DNA of 64,000 bases, taken from the NCBI RefSeq assembly GCF_023156505.1, contig NZ_JALNMJ010000017.1, positions 1 to 64,000 of the forward strand. Direction: 5' to 3'. Source of the DNA: Roseibium sediminicola. Lineage in GTDB: Bacteria; Pseudomonadota; Alphaproteobacteria; Rhizobiales; Stappiaceae. Position numbers and translations under genes: made by a program. Position 1 is the first letter of the stretch. Each line of letters opens with the position of its first letter. Below the pieces are notes generated by a model. It was not told the origin of the DNA, ran no database searches, and saw only the letters and a program-made list of their open reading frames with translations. This document shows, in pieces, positions 1 through 8,243 of the stretch.

Positions 1-2
1 GC

Positions 3-80
3 GCAATCGGATACTCAACCCCATGCGAAGCCGAGGAGGCCTTCTTTCGAAACCTAAGCGCCCTTGATAAGGTTGCCTAA
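3..80 (+). CDS. C-terminal tail of an unidentified protein (partial)
   Basis: An open frame enters from the left edge and ends at TAA 78-80, giving 25 residues that finish in ALDKVA. The composition (alternating acidic and hydrophobic residues, helix-like) looks like a protein C-terminus, and the other two forward frames close sooner. Too short to identify. It would be co-directional with the unrecognised gene that follows. Confidence 0.35.
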   Translation, partial: AIGYSTPCEAEEAFFRNLSALDKVA

Positions 81-235
81 TCTTTGAAACAAAATCTCTC
101 CGGTAAACCCGGGGCAGTTCAGTATTTCTTTCAACACGACACTTTTCCCGAAGCCGTGTCCATTTGCGCCGTTCCACTGGAAACAAAAGAAAACACGTGA
201 CGGCAAGAAGACGCCCTTGTCGCTTTGGTAGTCCG

Positions 236-1522
236 ATGAAACATTTTACCGAAGAAACTGTAGTTGATCGAAGTTCTGCCGGCAAACTAGCTGATATCAT
301 AACGGTGGCAGCCGAAAGCCTTTCTAAACTGGGAGATGAACCCTCACTTGCTTATGGCGACCTTACCGAATCCCCAGGCGACGGCACTGACGAATATTAT
401 GCGAAGGTGCAAGTCGGTGGGAAAAAGGGGGAGCGGACAGCCTATTCCCTATGGGCTGCGGTGTGCTGCTTCGAAGCAAAGGGCGAACAGACAAGTCTTG
501 TGAAACTCAAATCCTGGGATTTCGCCGGCCTATCTGAATCAAGTTCAGTGCTTCACGATTTCCCGGACAAGCAGTTGTTTGAAGACGGAGCAGTCGCCGA
601 ACCTCCTATTCTCGCCCAAATGCAAGAAATCATCAGAGAGCTCGAAAAAAGCAACTGGCGAGACCTGTCTGAAAAGGCTTTCTCTTCCAAGAAACTGCCC
701 GGCCTTGGCGTCTATCTGTTTCACGGCGGCATCTGGCTGGTTCGAAGAAGCAACACACCAATGGCCGCGACGACATCGAAACCGAAACGCGCAGGCTTCG
801 GTGCTGAGCTGTGGCATCTGACCAGTGAAGGATCACTTGTTCACTGTGCTCAAGCAGAACTGTCTAGAGATCCCCGAACAAAAGGACTGGGGACCAACGC
901 CGCGACCCCACCCATCGACCTGACGGACATCAACACGGCTGCTGTCGATAGAGTGACCGGCGCGGCAGGAAACTGGCTTTTACCGAGCGAAACGGCGTCA
1001 TCGACTGCGGAAAGTGAAGCATCGCGAAAAGAGATTGCGCAATTGCTTGAAGAGCTCGCCAACGAGATCAGGCGGTGCACACCAAACCCTGTGACTTACC
1101 TCCTGGGAAAGAGCCGTGATGAGCATGCCAGCGCATGCAGTGAGATCCATATGGTTGGCAACAGGTTCAAATCCTCCTTTGGAAGGCGATACAACTGGGA
1201 TTCCAAAATTAAAGTCAGCGAACATGGAGGCCTCGAGTCCGCACCAGATGTTATTAACGAAATGGGCATACTATTTGATGAGGTATTCAAGCAAAACCGC
1301 AAAAATAAGCCAAAGGTGGAATTCAAGGATCTGTTTGCTGCCGCGTTTTCCGCGCCCCTTGAGGATTATGATCAACTGTACCTGAAGGTTACCCCTAAAG
1401 AGCTTTTTTTCACGCGCGGGTTCACCCTGTTCAGATTGTTTGAGGGGCACCTCCTGCCGGACCGCGTTCTGAGCGCCGCAGAAATCGAGACCCAGTATTT
1501 CTCGCCTGAGCGCGCGGATTAG
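236..1522 (+). CDS. Hypothetical protein, 428 aa
   Basis: I do not recognise this family. The protein is soluble-looking with no signal peptide or membrane segment. It has a central serine/alanine-rich stretch followed by a predicted helix (about residues 285-310, rich in E, A and L) and a C-terminal half with many K, F and E residues. The frame stays open upstream to a TTG at 164, but the preceding 24 residues are very basic and atypical, so the ATG at 236 is the better start; no good Shine-Dalgarno is visible. Base composition is more AT-rich than the rest of the window and codon choice is less GC-biased, which suggests acquired DNA. It converges on the DUF6915-like gene with 15 bp between the stops. 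Confidence 0.6.
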   Translation: MKHFTEETVVDRSSAGKLADIITVAAESLSKLGDEPSLAYGDLTESPGDGTDEYYAKVQVGGKKGERTAYSLWAAVCCFEAKGEQTSLVKLKSWDFAGLSESSSVLHDFPDKQLFEDGAVAEPPILAQMQEIIRELEKSNWRDLSEKAFSSKKLPGLGVYLFHGGIWLVRRSNTPMAATTSKPKRAGFGAELWHLTSEGSLVHCAQAELSRDPRTKGLGTNAATPPIDLTDINTAAVDRVTGAAGNWLLPSETASSTAESEASRKEIAQLLEELANEIRRCTPNPVTYLLGKSRDEHASACSEIHMVGNRFKSSFGRRYNWDSKIKVSEHGGLESAPDVINEMGILFDEVFKQNRKNKPKVEFKDLFAAAFSAPLEDYDQLYLKVTPKELFFTRGFTLFRLFEGHLLPDRVLSAAEIETQYFSPERAD

Positions 1523-1537
1523 GCGGACTGACCCGTT

Positions 1538-2200
1538 TCAGAAATTCGGCGATCTTTGCTCTTCTCCGGGCTCTGCTCTGACTGCCTGAACGACCTCCCT
1601 GAGGTCGGGAATACGCCCATACATGGCAAAAATCACTGCTTCGGTAATCCAGCCATAGTCTACGACGCAGGATTCCCCGCTGTTGCGGTCCCTAACCTCC
1701 ACTGGCGGCCCAAAGACCTGCCGCACAAGATAGAGCCCCATCGAATTCATCAGGATCGAAAGCGTTTTCTCAATGGGTGCGGCGGCGAACCTCGAGGGTA
1801 AAAAAAGAAATTCCACAACCTCACTAACCGCAGAGTGCATTGGCTGCGGCAGCGGCTGCGAAATCATCTGCGTGACGCCTTCAATTCCCACCAGCAAGCG
1901 GCGCGGCAATGCGGTCGGCAAGTCGTCCAGGTCTATGTGCTCGAACCAGTCATCGACCGTATAGGAAGCGCCCATGTCTTCCTCAAGATGTCTTGCGACG
2001 ATTCCGGGAATGTCTCCGGATCGTTCGGGAAAAGCCCTTTGAGTTATCGCGGTACCGAGATCGATGTGGTGAAGGACAACACGGTGCCGCCGATCTGCGC
2101 ACCCCATTTTGGTCGCATCCAGAAACTCATGGATGTGCAGATCGTTTTGCCAGTCACCGTGCTTCCCGGCAGATGATTTTGCATGTCGCCAAGGTCTCAT
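1538..2200 (-). CDS. DUF6915-like protein, 220 aa
   Basis: The first about 95 residues match my recollection of the DUF6915 pattern: RPWRHAKSSAGKHG, then a HIHEFLDATK motif, then RHRVVLHH and a RHLEEDMG stretch before a WF pair. Function of that family is unknown to me. The C-terminal half (about residues 110-220) has no recognised domain; it contains hydrophobic segments too short to be convincing membrane helices. The gene opposes the hypothetical at 236-1522 and shares its lower GC content, so both may belong to one acquired patch. DUF assignment is by memory of motifs and should be treated as moderate. Confidence 0.6.
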   Translation of the reverse strand: MRPWRHAKSSAGKHGDWQNDLHIHEFLDATKMGCADRRHRVVLHHIDLGTAITQRAFPERSGDIPGIVARHLEEDMGASYTVDDWFEHIDLDDLPTALPRRLLVGIEGVTQMISQPLPQPMHSAVSEVVEFLFLPSRFAAAPIEKTLSILMNSMGLYLVRQVFGPPVEVRDRNSGESCVVDYGWITEAVIFAMYGRIPDLREVVQAVRAEPGEEQRSPNF

Positions 2201-2380
2201 GATTTTCCGTTTTCAACATCAGCCAGAACCTGAACCAGGAACCTTCTTAACCTTCGCCACAAGACAAACAATGTCCATCCAGGCCCACCATAGTCCAGAG
2301 CTTTCCTTTTGAGGCAGCGAATGCAACGAGTTTCACGCGGTCAGCCTATCCTGTCCGCGCAACACGTGTCGTGCACCGCC

Positions 2381-3898
2381 CTACCCCACCCCCATCTCCG
2401 CGCTCAGATACGCCTCCGGCCCATCAACCTCCTCAAGCTTCCCGTTCCGGATCCACCAGAACCGGTTGCCGACGTTGCGCAGGAAACTGCGGTCGTGGCT
2501 GACAAGGAGGCAGGAGATGTCCTGGTTGATCAGTTCCGACTCCAGCGCCTCCTGGCCTTCAATGTCCAGATGGTTGGTCGGCTCGTCCAGCAGATAGAAA
2601 TTCGGCTGTTTCAGCCGCAGGACCAGCATGGCCAGCCGGGCCTTCTGCCCGCCCGACAGGGCACCGATCCGGGTTTCCTGCATCTGGATGTTGATACCCG
2701 CGCCCGCCAGAACACTCCGCGCCCTTTGGTCGCCTATGTTGAACTGCGAGATGATCATGCCATGCGGCGTGTCGCTGTCATCCAGCTGGCTCAGATGCTG
2801 GTCCGAATAGGCGGAGACAATCGAGGGCGCGCATTTCACTTGGCTCTCCTTTCCTGACAACGCCTGCTGGATCGTCCGGATCAGTTGCGTCTTGCCCGTG
2901 CCGTTGGTGCCCAGCAATACGATGCGGTCGCCCCGGACAATGAATTTCTTGCCCGTGCGATAAAGAAGCCGTCCGTCGGGCGTTTCCACGGCAATGTCGT
3001 CCAGCGTGATCAGCGCCCTGGCGTGGGTGCCGCTGTTTGCCAGCCGGATATCGCCGGCCGAACGCTCGCGATGGACAGGCCTCGCCTCCGCCTCAAGCCT
3101 GTCGGCCCGCTCCTTCAGCTGCCTGGTCTTGGTCAGCAAGAGGTCGGAGCCGGAATTGATGCCGACATTCTTGAGCTTCGCGGCCTGCCGCCGGAGCTGC
3201 TTCGCCTTGTTCAGGTCGTTGGCCTGCTGCCGTTCGGCCGCCACGTCCTCGTCTTCCAGGACCGCGCGGGCCTTTGTGAACGGCAAGGGAAAGACGCGTG
3301 ACTGCTCGGGCCGCAGAAACAGGGTCCGGTTCGTTGTCGCGTCCAGAAACGCCCGGTCATGAGAGGTGATGACAATTGGAACATCGCCAGGAAGGGCTGA
3401 GAGCCAGTCTTCCAGCAACGCGATGCGATTGAGGTCCAGATGGTTGGTCGGCTCATCCAGAAGCAGCACGTCCGGCTCGGTGATCCAGACCGAGGCCAGC
3501 ATTGCCGTGCGCTGCCAGCCGCCACTCAGGTCTCGAAGCGGCCGGTGCTGAAGCTCATAGGGCACCTGCAGCTCTCCCAGCACCACGTCGACGCGCCAGG
3601 CCTCGAAGTCGGCCTGGTCGGCCGGCAGCGCGCGCAGTACCCAGTCATGGATGGAAAGGTCGAGAGCCTCCGGCGGCACAACCTGTTTGACGAAACCGAC
3701 GCGCAAGCCCCGCGCCCGGGTGATCTCTCCAAAGGTCGGGTCGAGGTCGCCGGCAAGGCAGGCCAGCAGGGTCGACTTGCCGCGGCCATTGGCGGCCACC
3801 AGGCCGATCCGGTCGCCTTTGGAGAGGGTCAGGGACAGGTCGCGAAACAGCGGATCGCCAAGGGTCACGCCCAAGGCATTGATATTGATGACGGTCAT
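2381..3898 (-). CDS. ABC-F family ATPase, 505 aa
   Basis: Two tandem ABC ATPase domains on one chain without membrane segments, the layout of ABC-F proteins, which act on the ribosome as translation factors or antibiotic-resistance proteins. Domain 1 (about residues 1-220) has Walker A AANGRGKST, signature LSGGWQRTA and Walker B LLLDEPTNHLDL. A charged linker rich in K, R, Q and A (about 220-290) follows. Domain 2 (about 295-495) has GTNGTGKTQ, LSGGQKARLAML and YLLDEPTNHLDI. Both catalytic glutamates are present. At 505 aa it is shorter than EttA, Uup or YheS and nearer the size of resistance-type members. The leader upstream carries a short upstream ORF and a hairpin, as is common for drug-inducible ABC-F genes; whether this one protects against an antibiotic is inference. 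Confidence 0.9.
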   Translation of the reverse strand: MTVININALGVTLGDPLFRDLSLTLSKGDRIGLVAANGRGKSTLLACLAGDLDPTFGEITRARGLRVGFVKQVVPPEALDLSIHDWVLRALPADQADFEAWRVDVVLGELQVPYELQHRPLRDLSGGWQRTAMLASVWITEPDVLLLDEPTNHLDLNRIALLEDWLSALPGDVPIVITSHDRAFLDATTNRTLFLRPEQSRVFPLPFTKARAVLEDEDVAAERQQANDLNKAKQLRRQAAKLKNVGINSGSDLLLTKTRQLKERADRLEAEARPVHRERSAGDIRLANSGTHARALITLDDIAVETPDGRLLYRTGKKFIVRGDRIVLLGTNGTGKTQLIRTIQQALSGKESQVKCAPSIVSAYSDQHLSQLDDSDTPHGMIISQFNIGDQRARSVLAGAGINIQMQETRIGALSGGQKARLAMLVLRLKQPNFYLLDEPTNHLDIEGQEALESELINQDISCLLVSHDRSFLRNVGNRFWWIRNGKLEEVDGPEAYLSAEMGVG

Positions 3899-3974
3899 GG
3901 AAATCTCAGGTCAGGAAAACGGGGCCGCGGAGCGGCTTCAAGGGCAGACCGTCGATGAGAAGTGTCTCAGGTCA

Positions 3975-3998
3975 GCCCTGCGAACGCATTCACAGGGC
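3975..3998 (-). promoter_or_regulatory. Leader hairpin upstream of the ABC-F gene
   Basis: GCCCTGCGAA pairs with TTCACAGGGC around a 4-nt loop, one mismatch in ten pairs. The last codons and stop of the 15-codon upstream ORF lie inside one arm, so ribosome position on that ORF would decide whether the hairpin forms. An 11-bp direct repeat, TCTCAGGTCAG, occurs at 3904-3914 (just ahead of the ABC-F start) and 3965-3975, which could permit alternative pairings. Confidence 0.4.
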
Positions 3999-4037
3999 GT
4001 AGCGGGGACCATGCTGAAGGAGGCGGATGATACGCAT
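3990..4037 (-). CDS. Candidate leader peptide of the ABC-F gene, 15 aa
   Basis: ATG at 4037 to TGA at 3990 encodes MRIIRLLQHGPRYAL. A GGGAGG Shine-Dalgarno lies 13 nt upstream (4051-4056), a little far but the only strong one in the leader. The peptide ends 91 bp before the ABC-F start and overlaps the leader hairpin. Resistance-type ABC-F genes are often controlled by drug-induced stalling on such short ORFs, which supports the call; the peptide itself is not one I recognise. Confidence 0.45.
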   Translation of the reverse strand: MRIIRLLQHGPRYAL

Positions 4038-4300
4038 GTTCAGCTGATGCCCTCCCGTTGTTTGAATTGACCGTTTCGGCAACCTAGAAAACCGTGCCGC
4101 GCCTGGCAAGTCTCAAATGCGTTCGGGGTCCTTCCCCCTTTGGGGGCGTGCGGTCGCAGCACGCGCCGGGACCCACTCGCAGCACCGCGTACCAACGCGT
4201 TTGGTGCGTCTTGATGGAGTGCCTTCACTCATACTCTCTGCAAACGAGCAGGCCCCGGACGGCAACCGGCCGCCTCACACCATGACGAGGGCTTTCCTGC
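4038..4300. other. Intergenic region between the ABC-F leader and the IclR gene
   Basis: No gene seen. It must hold the promoter of the leftward ABC-F transcript and the 3' end of the leftward IclR gene. There are C/G-rich runs near 4127-4175 that can fold back, but I found no clear hairpin with a T-run that would mark an IclR terminator. Confidence 0.4.
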
Positions 4301-5071
4301 TCAAAGAAGCTGCAGAATCGATTTACGGGCCTCGAGCAGCAGATCGACCAGTTTGTCTTTCAGTGCGTCAAACCGGTGCGAGGGCACCGGAACGGAGACG
4401 GCATAGATCAGGCCCATCGGGTCCCGAAAGGCGAAGCCAGCCGCGGAGATGCCGTCCGTGTGCTCGTCGAGATCCCATCCGATGCCGGTTTTCCGGACAT
4501 CCTCGATTTCCTTCAGGAATTCTGACAGCGGCTTGGCGGTCCCGGCATCGGATTTGAACTCCGGCGCGGCGATCGCCACCAGCACATCATCTTCCATCAG
4601 GGCCAGCGCCGCCTTGCCATTGGCCGTATCGGTCATCGGAAAGACTTCCCCCACCGCGGACACCGTGCGCAGCCGGTGCGAGCCGACGACCTGATCGACA
4701 AAGACCATGTGGTCATCGCGAAACACCGCCAGATCGACGGTTTCCTTCGTCTCTTTGGAAAGCTCGGTCAGGATGGGCCGGACCAGCTCGGCCATGTTGA
4801 TCCGTCCGGCGGCGGCGAGTGACTGGATCTCCGAGCCCAGCCGCAATCCGCCCTCCGCGGCACTGGCCATCACCAGACGTTCCGCGATCAGCGCATTGAC
4901 GATCCGCTGTACCGTAGAGCGGGGCAGATGTACGCGGTCCGCGATCTGCCCGAGACTCAGCCCGGAATTGTCCTTCTTGAGAATGCGCAGGATCTCGGCT
5001 GCACGGGAGATGACCTGAATGCCCTGGTTCGATTGCGTTTTTCGCTCGATCGTCATGATATCCGCCGCCAT
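4301..5071 (-). CDS. IclR family transcriptional regulator, 256 aa
   Basis: N-terminal winged helix (about residues 15-75) with SLGQIADRVHLPRSTVQRIV as the helix-turn-helix, followed by the IclR effector domain (about 90-250) with the expected PMTDTANGKAALA and AGFAFRDPMG stretches. Three starts are possible (GTG 5077, ATG 5071, ATG 5056); ATG 5071 is used because a GGTGA lies just upstream, but this is uncertain. The gene is divergent from the catabolic cluster beginning at 5231 with 159 bp between them, the usual arrangement for a local IclR regulator of a degradation pathway, so it most likely senses that pathway's substrate or intermediate. Confidence 0.9.
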   Translation of the reverse strand: MAADIMTIERKTQSNQGIQVISRAAEILRILKKDNSGLSLGQIADRVHLPRSTVQRIVNALIAERLVMASAAEGGLRLGSEIQSLAAAGRINMAELVRPILTELSKETKETVDLAVFRDDHMVFVDQVVGSHRLRTVSAVGEVFPMTDTANGKAALALMEDDVLVAIAAPEFKSDAGTAKPLSEFLKEIEDVRKTGIGWDLDEHTDGISAAGFAFRDPMGLIYAVSVPVPSHRFDALKDKLVDLLLEARKSILQLL

Positions 5072-5174
5072 CTTCACCCATTTCCCCGGTCGCGCCGCTC
5101 AAGCCAATTCGGTTCTGATCAGGCCATATAGGCAAATCCGAACGGTTTGTCGAGAAAGCGCTTGACCGCATTAT

Positions 5175-5188
5175 GATACAATCGTACC
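5175..5188. promoter_or_regulatory. Candidate IclR operator in the divergent promoter region
   Basis: The imperfect palindrome TACAATCGTA (5177-5186) lies 45 bp upstream of the cyclase start, between the two divergent genes. IclR proteins bind short AT-rich palindromes in such positions. Assignment rests on position and symmetry only. Confidence 0.25.
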
Positions 5189-5230
5189 GTAAAGCAATAC
5201 AGCAATGCACTGACCTTGGGAGGAACACAC

Positions 5231-6070
5231 ATGTCGGTGACCATTCGCGGGATCGAGTTTCAGGGCAACCTGGACAACGACATGGGCGTGGAGTTCTACA
5301 ATCTCTCACACCGCTACGGCTTTCAGTGCCCCAACTGGCCTTACTTCCAGGACGTCCAGATCGACCGGAAGCATTACATGGCGAAATCCGGGGTCCTGTC
5401 GCAGACGATCACCACCACCATGCATGTCACGACCCATATCGATGCGCCGGCGCATGTGGTTCAGGGCACGCCCTTTATCGACGAGGTGCCGCTGCCGCAT
5501 TTCTTCGGATCCGGCCTGGTTGTGTCGATCCCGAAGAAGAAATGGGAGCAGATAACCGGCGACGATCTTGAAAAGGCCTGCGGCCATGCCATTCGCAAGA
5601 ACGATGTCCTGATCATCAACACGGGCTGGCACAAGCAATATGAAGACGGCGACTATTTCGCCTATTGCCCGGGCCTGGTCCCGTCGGCTGCTGACTGGAT
5701 GGTCGAAAAGGGCATCAAGGTCGTCGGCCATGACACCCAGGCCAACGACCACCCGCTGGCAACCGCCATCGGCCCGCAGCGCAACGGCCCGATCCTGCCG
5801 CATCTGGAGGCCGAATATAAGGAATGGTCCGGCGGCCGCGGCTGGGAAGAGGATTTCCCCGAGTGGGAGCCGGTGCACCAGAAGCTTTTCAGCAACGGCA
5901 TTCTCGGCATTGAAAATGTCGGTGGCGATCTCGACGCCGTCACCGGCAAGCGCTGCACCTTCGCCTTCTTCCCCTGGAACTGGGACCGCGGCGACGGCTG
6001 CATCATCCGTCTCGTGGCGATGATCGACAAGGGACAGAAATACCGCATCGAAGCTGGCGAAGGCTTCTGA
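5231..6070 (+). CDS. Cyclase family protein (kynurenine-formamidase-like hydrolase), 279 aa
   Basis: Member of the cyclase/formamidase superfamily of metal-dependent hydrolases acting on amides, lactams or lactones. The metal-binding signature HxGTHxDxPxH appears at residues 65-75 as HVTTHIDAPAH, with the usual glycine replaced by threonine; a second conserved patch, GHDTQANDHP, lies near residue 175. Start ATG 5231 has a GGGAGG eight bases upstream; an in-frame TTG at 5216 would place that site inside the gene. First gene of a rightward cluster with cupin, SDR, dehydrogenase, ABC importer and BKACE genes, so it probably opens a ring or cleaves an amide early in the pathway. Length is slightly above the 210-260 aa typical of the family. 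Confidence 0.85.
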   Translation: MSVTIRGIEFQGNLDNDMGVEFYNLSHRYGFQCPNWPYFQDVQIDRKHYMAKSGVLSQTITTTMHVTTHIDAPAHVVQGTPFIDEVPLPHFFGSGLVVSIPKKKWEQITGDDLEKACGHAIRKNDVLIINTGWHKQYEDGDYFAYCPGLVPSAADWMVEKGIKVVGHDTQANDHPLATAIGPQRNGPILPHLEAEYKEWSGGRGWEEDFPEWEPVHQKLFSNGILGIENVGGDLDAVTGKRCTFAFFPWNWDRGDGCIIRLVAMIDKGQKYRIEAGEGF

Positions 6071-6129
6071 CCTGACCGGCGCCGGCCGCCTCGGCGGCTG
6101 GCCCCATGCAAGGAACTGGGAGGAAGCCG

Positions 6130-6480
6130 ATGCATGTCAAACGTTTCGAAGATGCCGAACCCTATGAGGCGCCGAACCACCGGGCGGTGGTCGGATTGCG
6201 TCTCCAGGGATTTGAACCGGGCGGCCCGGAAAACCAGTGGGTGGGCCTCAGCCAGTTTCTGCCCGGCGGCGGCGCCGGACCGGATTCGACCCCGTTCGAA
6301 AAGGTCTATGTCGTTCTCGAAGGCGAAATGACCGTTGAGACGGGCGGCTCTGAAACCGTCTTGAAGAAATACGACAGCTGCACGATCGCGCCGGGAGAGG
6401 TGAGAACCATCGAAAACCGCTCGAACCACACCTGTACCATGCTGGTCGTCATTCCCTACCCGCCGGAGGCAGTCCGATGA
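6130..6480 (+). CDS. Cupin domain protein, 116 aa
   Basis: Single small beta-barrel: the central part VYVVLEGEMTVETGG and the later EVRTIENRSNHTCTMLVV stretch match the two conserved cupin motifs. Only part of the usual metal-binding histidine set is visible: one His, in the second motif. It could still be an isomerase or a binding protein rather than a dioxygenase. ATG 6130 follows GGGAGGAAG; an upstream in-frame start at 6106 lacks such a site. The stop overlaps the next gene's start by four bases (ATGA), so the two are translationally coupled. Function in the pathway is unknown. Confidence 0.8.
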   Translation: MHVKRFEDAEPYEAPNHRAVVGLRLQGFEPGGPENQWVGLSQFLPGGGAGPDSTPFEKVYVVLEGEMTVETGGSETVLKKYDSCTIAPGEVRTIENRSNHTCTMLVVIPYPPEAVR

Positions 6481-7277
6481 AAGACAGTTGGAGCAACCCG
6501 CTCGGCCTCTTCGATGTTTCCGGCAAGGTGGCCCTGATCACCGGCGCTTCCGGGGCCTTCGGCGCCGTGGCCGCGAAGGCGCTGGCCGGCGCGGGCTGCA
6601 AGCTGGTGCTTGCGGCCGGCAATGCCGACGCCCTGGCGGAGGTGCAAACGGCCTGCGTAGGGCTGGGCGCCGAGGTCGCCGCTCTTGCAATCCGTCCGAG
6701 CGACGAAAGCGCCTGCGACCGGCTGGTCGCGCTCGCTGCAGAGCGGTTCGGCGCTCTGGATATCCTGGTCGTCGCGTCCGGAATGAACAAGGTTGCCAAG
6801 ATCGACGCGCTCACGCCGGCCGATTTCGAAACCGTCATGGATGCCAACGTCACCCAGTCCTGGCTGTTGGCGCGGGCGGCGACAAAGCAGATGAAGACCC
6901 AGGAAAACGGTGGCAAGATTGTCCTTGTCTCATCCGCGCGAGGACTTTTAGGGCATCCGGCAGGCTACACCGCCTATTGCGCCTCCAAGTCCGCGGTCGA
7001 CGGCATTACCAAGGCGCTCGGCTGCGAGCTCGGCGAAGACAGGATCACGGTCAATGCCATAGCGCCGACCGTCTTCCGCTCTCCCCTCACCGCCTGGATG
7101 TTCGAGGAGGACGACAAGGCGCGCGGTTTCCGGGACGGTTTCCTCGCCCGTGTCCCGAAAGGACGCCTTGGCGAACCGGAAGACCTGATCGGACCGCTGC
7201 TGTTTCTGAGTTCCAGAGCGTCGGATTTCTATACCGGGCATATTCTGTATGCCGATGGCGGCTATACGGCGGGGTGA
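6477..7277 (+). CDS. SDR family oxidoreductase, 266 aa
   Basis: Classical short-chain dehydrogenase/reductase. The nucleotide-binding motif is TGASGAFG (about residues 22-29); an NVT segment replaces the usual NNAG-type helix region (VASGMNK near 100); the catalytic Ser is in VLVSSARG and the Tyr/Lys pair in YCASK (about 165). The C-terminus DFYTGHILYADGGYTAG is typical. Substrate cannot be told from sequence; context suggests oxidation or reduction of a hydroxy/keto intermediate. Overlaps the cupin by four bases and is followed after three bases by the next dehydrogenase. Confidence 0.9.
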   Translation: MKDSWSNPLGLFDVSGKVALITGASGAFGAVAAKALAGAGCKLVLAAGNADALAEVQTACVGLGAEVAALAIRPSDESACDRLVALAAERFGALDILVVASGMNKVAKIDALTPADFETVMDANVTQSWLLARAATKQMKTQENGGKIVLVSSARGLLGHPAGYTAYCASKSAVDGITKALGCELGEDRITVNAIAPTVFRSPLTAWMFEEDDKARGFRDGFLARVPKGRLGEPEDLIGPLLFLSSRASDFYTGHILYADGGYTAG

Positions 7278-7280
7278 GGC

Positions 7281-8204
7281 ATGACCGGGAAACTCAACAT
7301 AACGGTTCTGGGCGCCGGGCTGATGGGACACGGCATTGCCCTGACCTTTGCGCGCGCGGGCCACGGCGTCACGGTTTATGACGCTTTCCCTGCCGGTCTG
7401 GAAGTCCTGAAGGACCGCGTTGCCGCCAGCCTTACCGCGATGGGTATTGACGATCGGGAAAGCGCCGAGACCCTGACACGGATCACGCCTGAGGCGGATC
7501 TTGCGGTCGCGGTAAAAAATGCTGCGGTCGTCTTTGAAGCCGCGCCCGAGAAACCGGACCTGAAGCGGGCCCTTTTCAAGGAAGTGGAAGCCTCCGCGCC
7601 CGAGACCTGCATTCTGGCATCCAACACGTCCGTCATTCCGATCACCACCATCATGTCGGACCTACGGAACAAAGGCCGGGCGCTCGGAACCCACTGGTGG
7701 AACCCGCCCCACATGATCCCGCTGGTCGAAGTCATCCGCACGCAATGGACGGATGAGGCGGACCTCGACACGATGGTGAATTTGCTCGCTTCGGTGGGCA
7801 AAACGCCTGTTCGGGTGGAAAAGGACGTTGCCGGCTTCATCGGCAACCGGCTGCAGCACGCCATGTGGCGCGAGGCGATCTATCTTGTCGAAAGCGGCGT
7901 CTGCACCGCTGAGGCGGTCGATCAGGTGGTCAATGCCAGTTTTGGCCGCAGGCTGTCCGTACTGGGACCGCTTGCCAATGCCGATCTCGTCGGCACCGAC
8001 CTCACGCTCGACATTCTTGAAAACGTTCTGGCCGATCTGGACAACCGGCCAGCCCCCTCACCCTATCTGCGCAGGCTTGTGGAGGAAGGCAAGCTCGGCA
8101 TGAAAAGCGGGGAAGGGTTCAGGAGCTGGACGCCGGAGGACATGGAGGATGTCCGCCAGCGCGTGGCGACGCATCTGCGGAGGCTTGAGACGATCCTGAA
8201 GTAA
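7281..8204 (+). CDS. 3-hydroxyacyl-CoA-dehydrogenase-like NAD enzyme, 307 aa
   Basis: Rossmann domain with GAGLMGHGIA (residues 11-20), the SNTSV active-site strand near 115, HWWNPPHMIPLVEVI near 140 where related enzymes have HFFNP, and a C-terminal helical dimerisation domain with GFIGNRLQ near 190. The same family contains L-carnitine dehydrogenase and other enzymes that oxidise free 3-hydroxy acids. No hydratase or thioesterase domain is fused. Because a BKACE gene lies in the same cluster, a likely role is producing the beta-keto acid that BKACE then cleaves. The substrate remains unknown. Confidence 0.88.
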   Translation: MTGKLNITVLGAGLMGHGIALTFARAGHGVTVYDAFPAGLEVLKDRVAASLTAMGIDDRESAETLTRITPEADLAVAVKNAAVVFEAAPEKPDLKRALFKEVEASAPETCILASNTSVIPITTIMSDLRNKGRALGTHWWNPPHMIPLVEVIRTQWTDEADLDTMVNLLASVGKTPVRVEKDVAGFIGNRLQHAMWREAIYLVESGVCTAEAVDQVVNASFGRRLSVLGPLANADLVGTDLTLDILENVLADLDNRPAPSPYLRRLVEEGKLGMKSGEGFRSWTPEDMEDVRQRVATHLRRLETILK

Positions 8205-8243
8205 CAGGCTACGCACCTGACAAGCGCATTGGGAGGAAAAACG

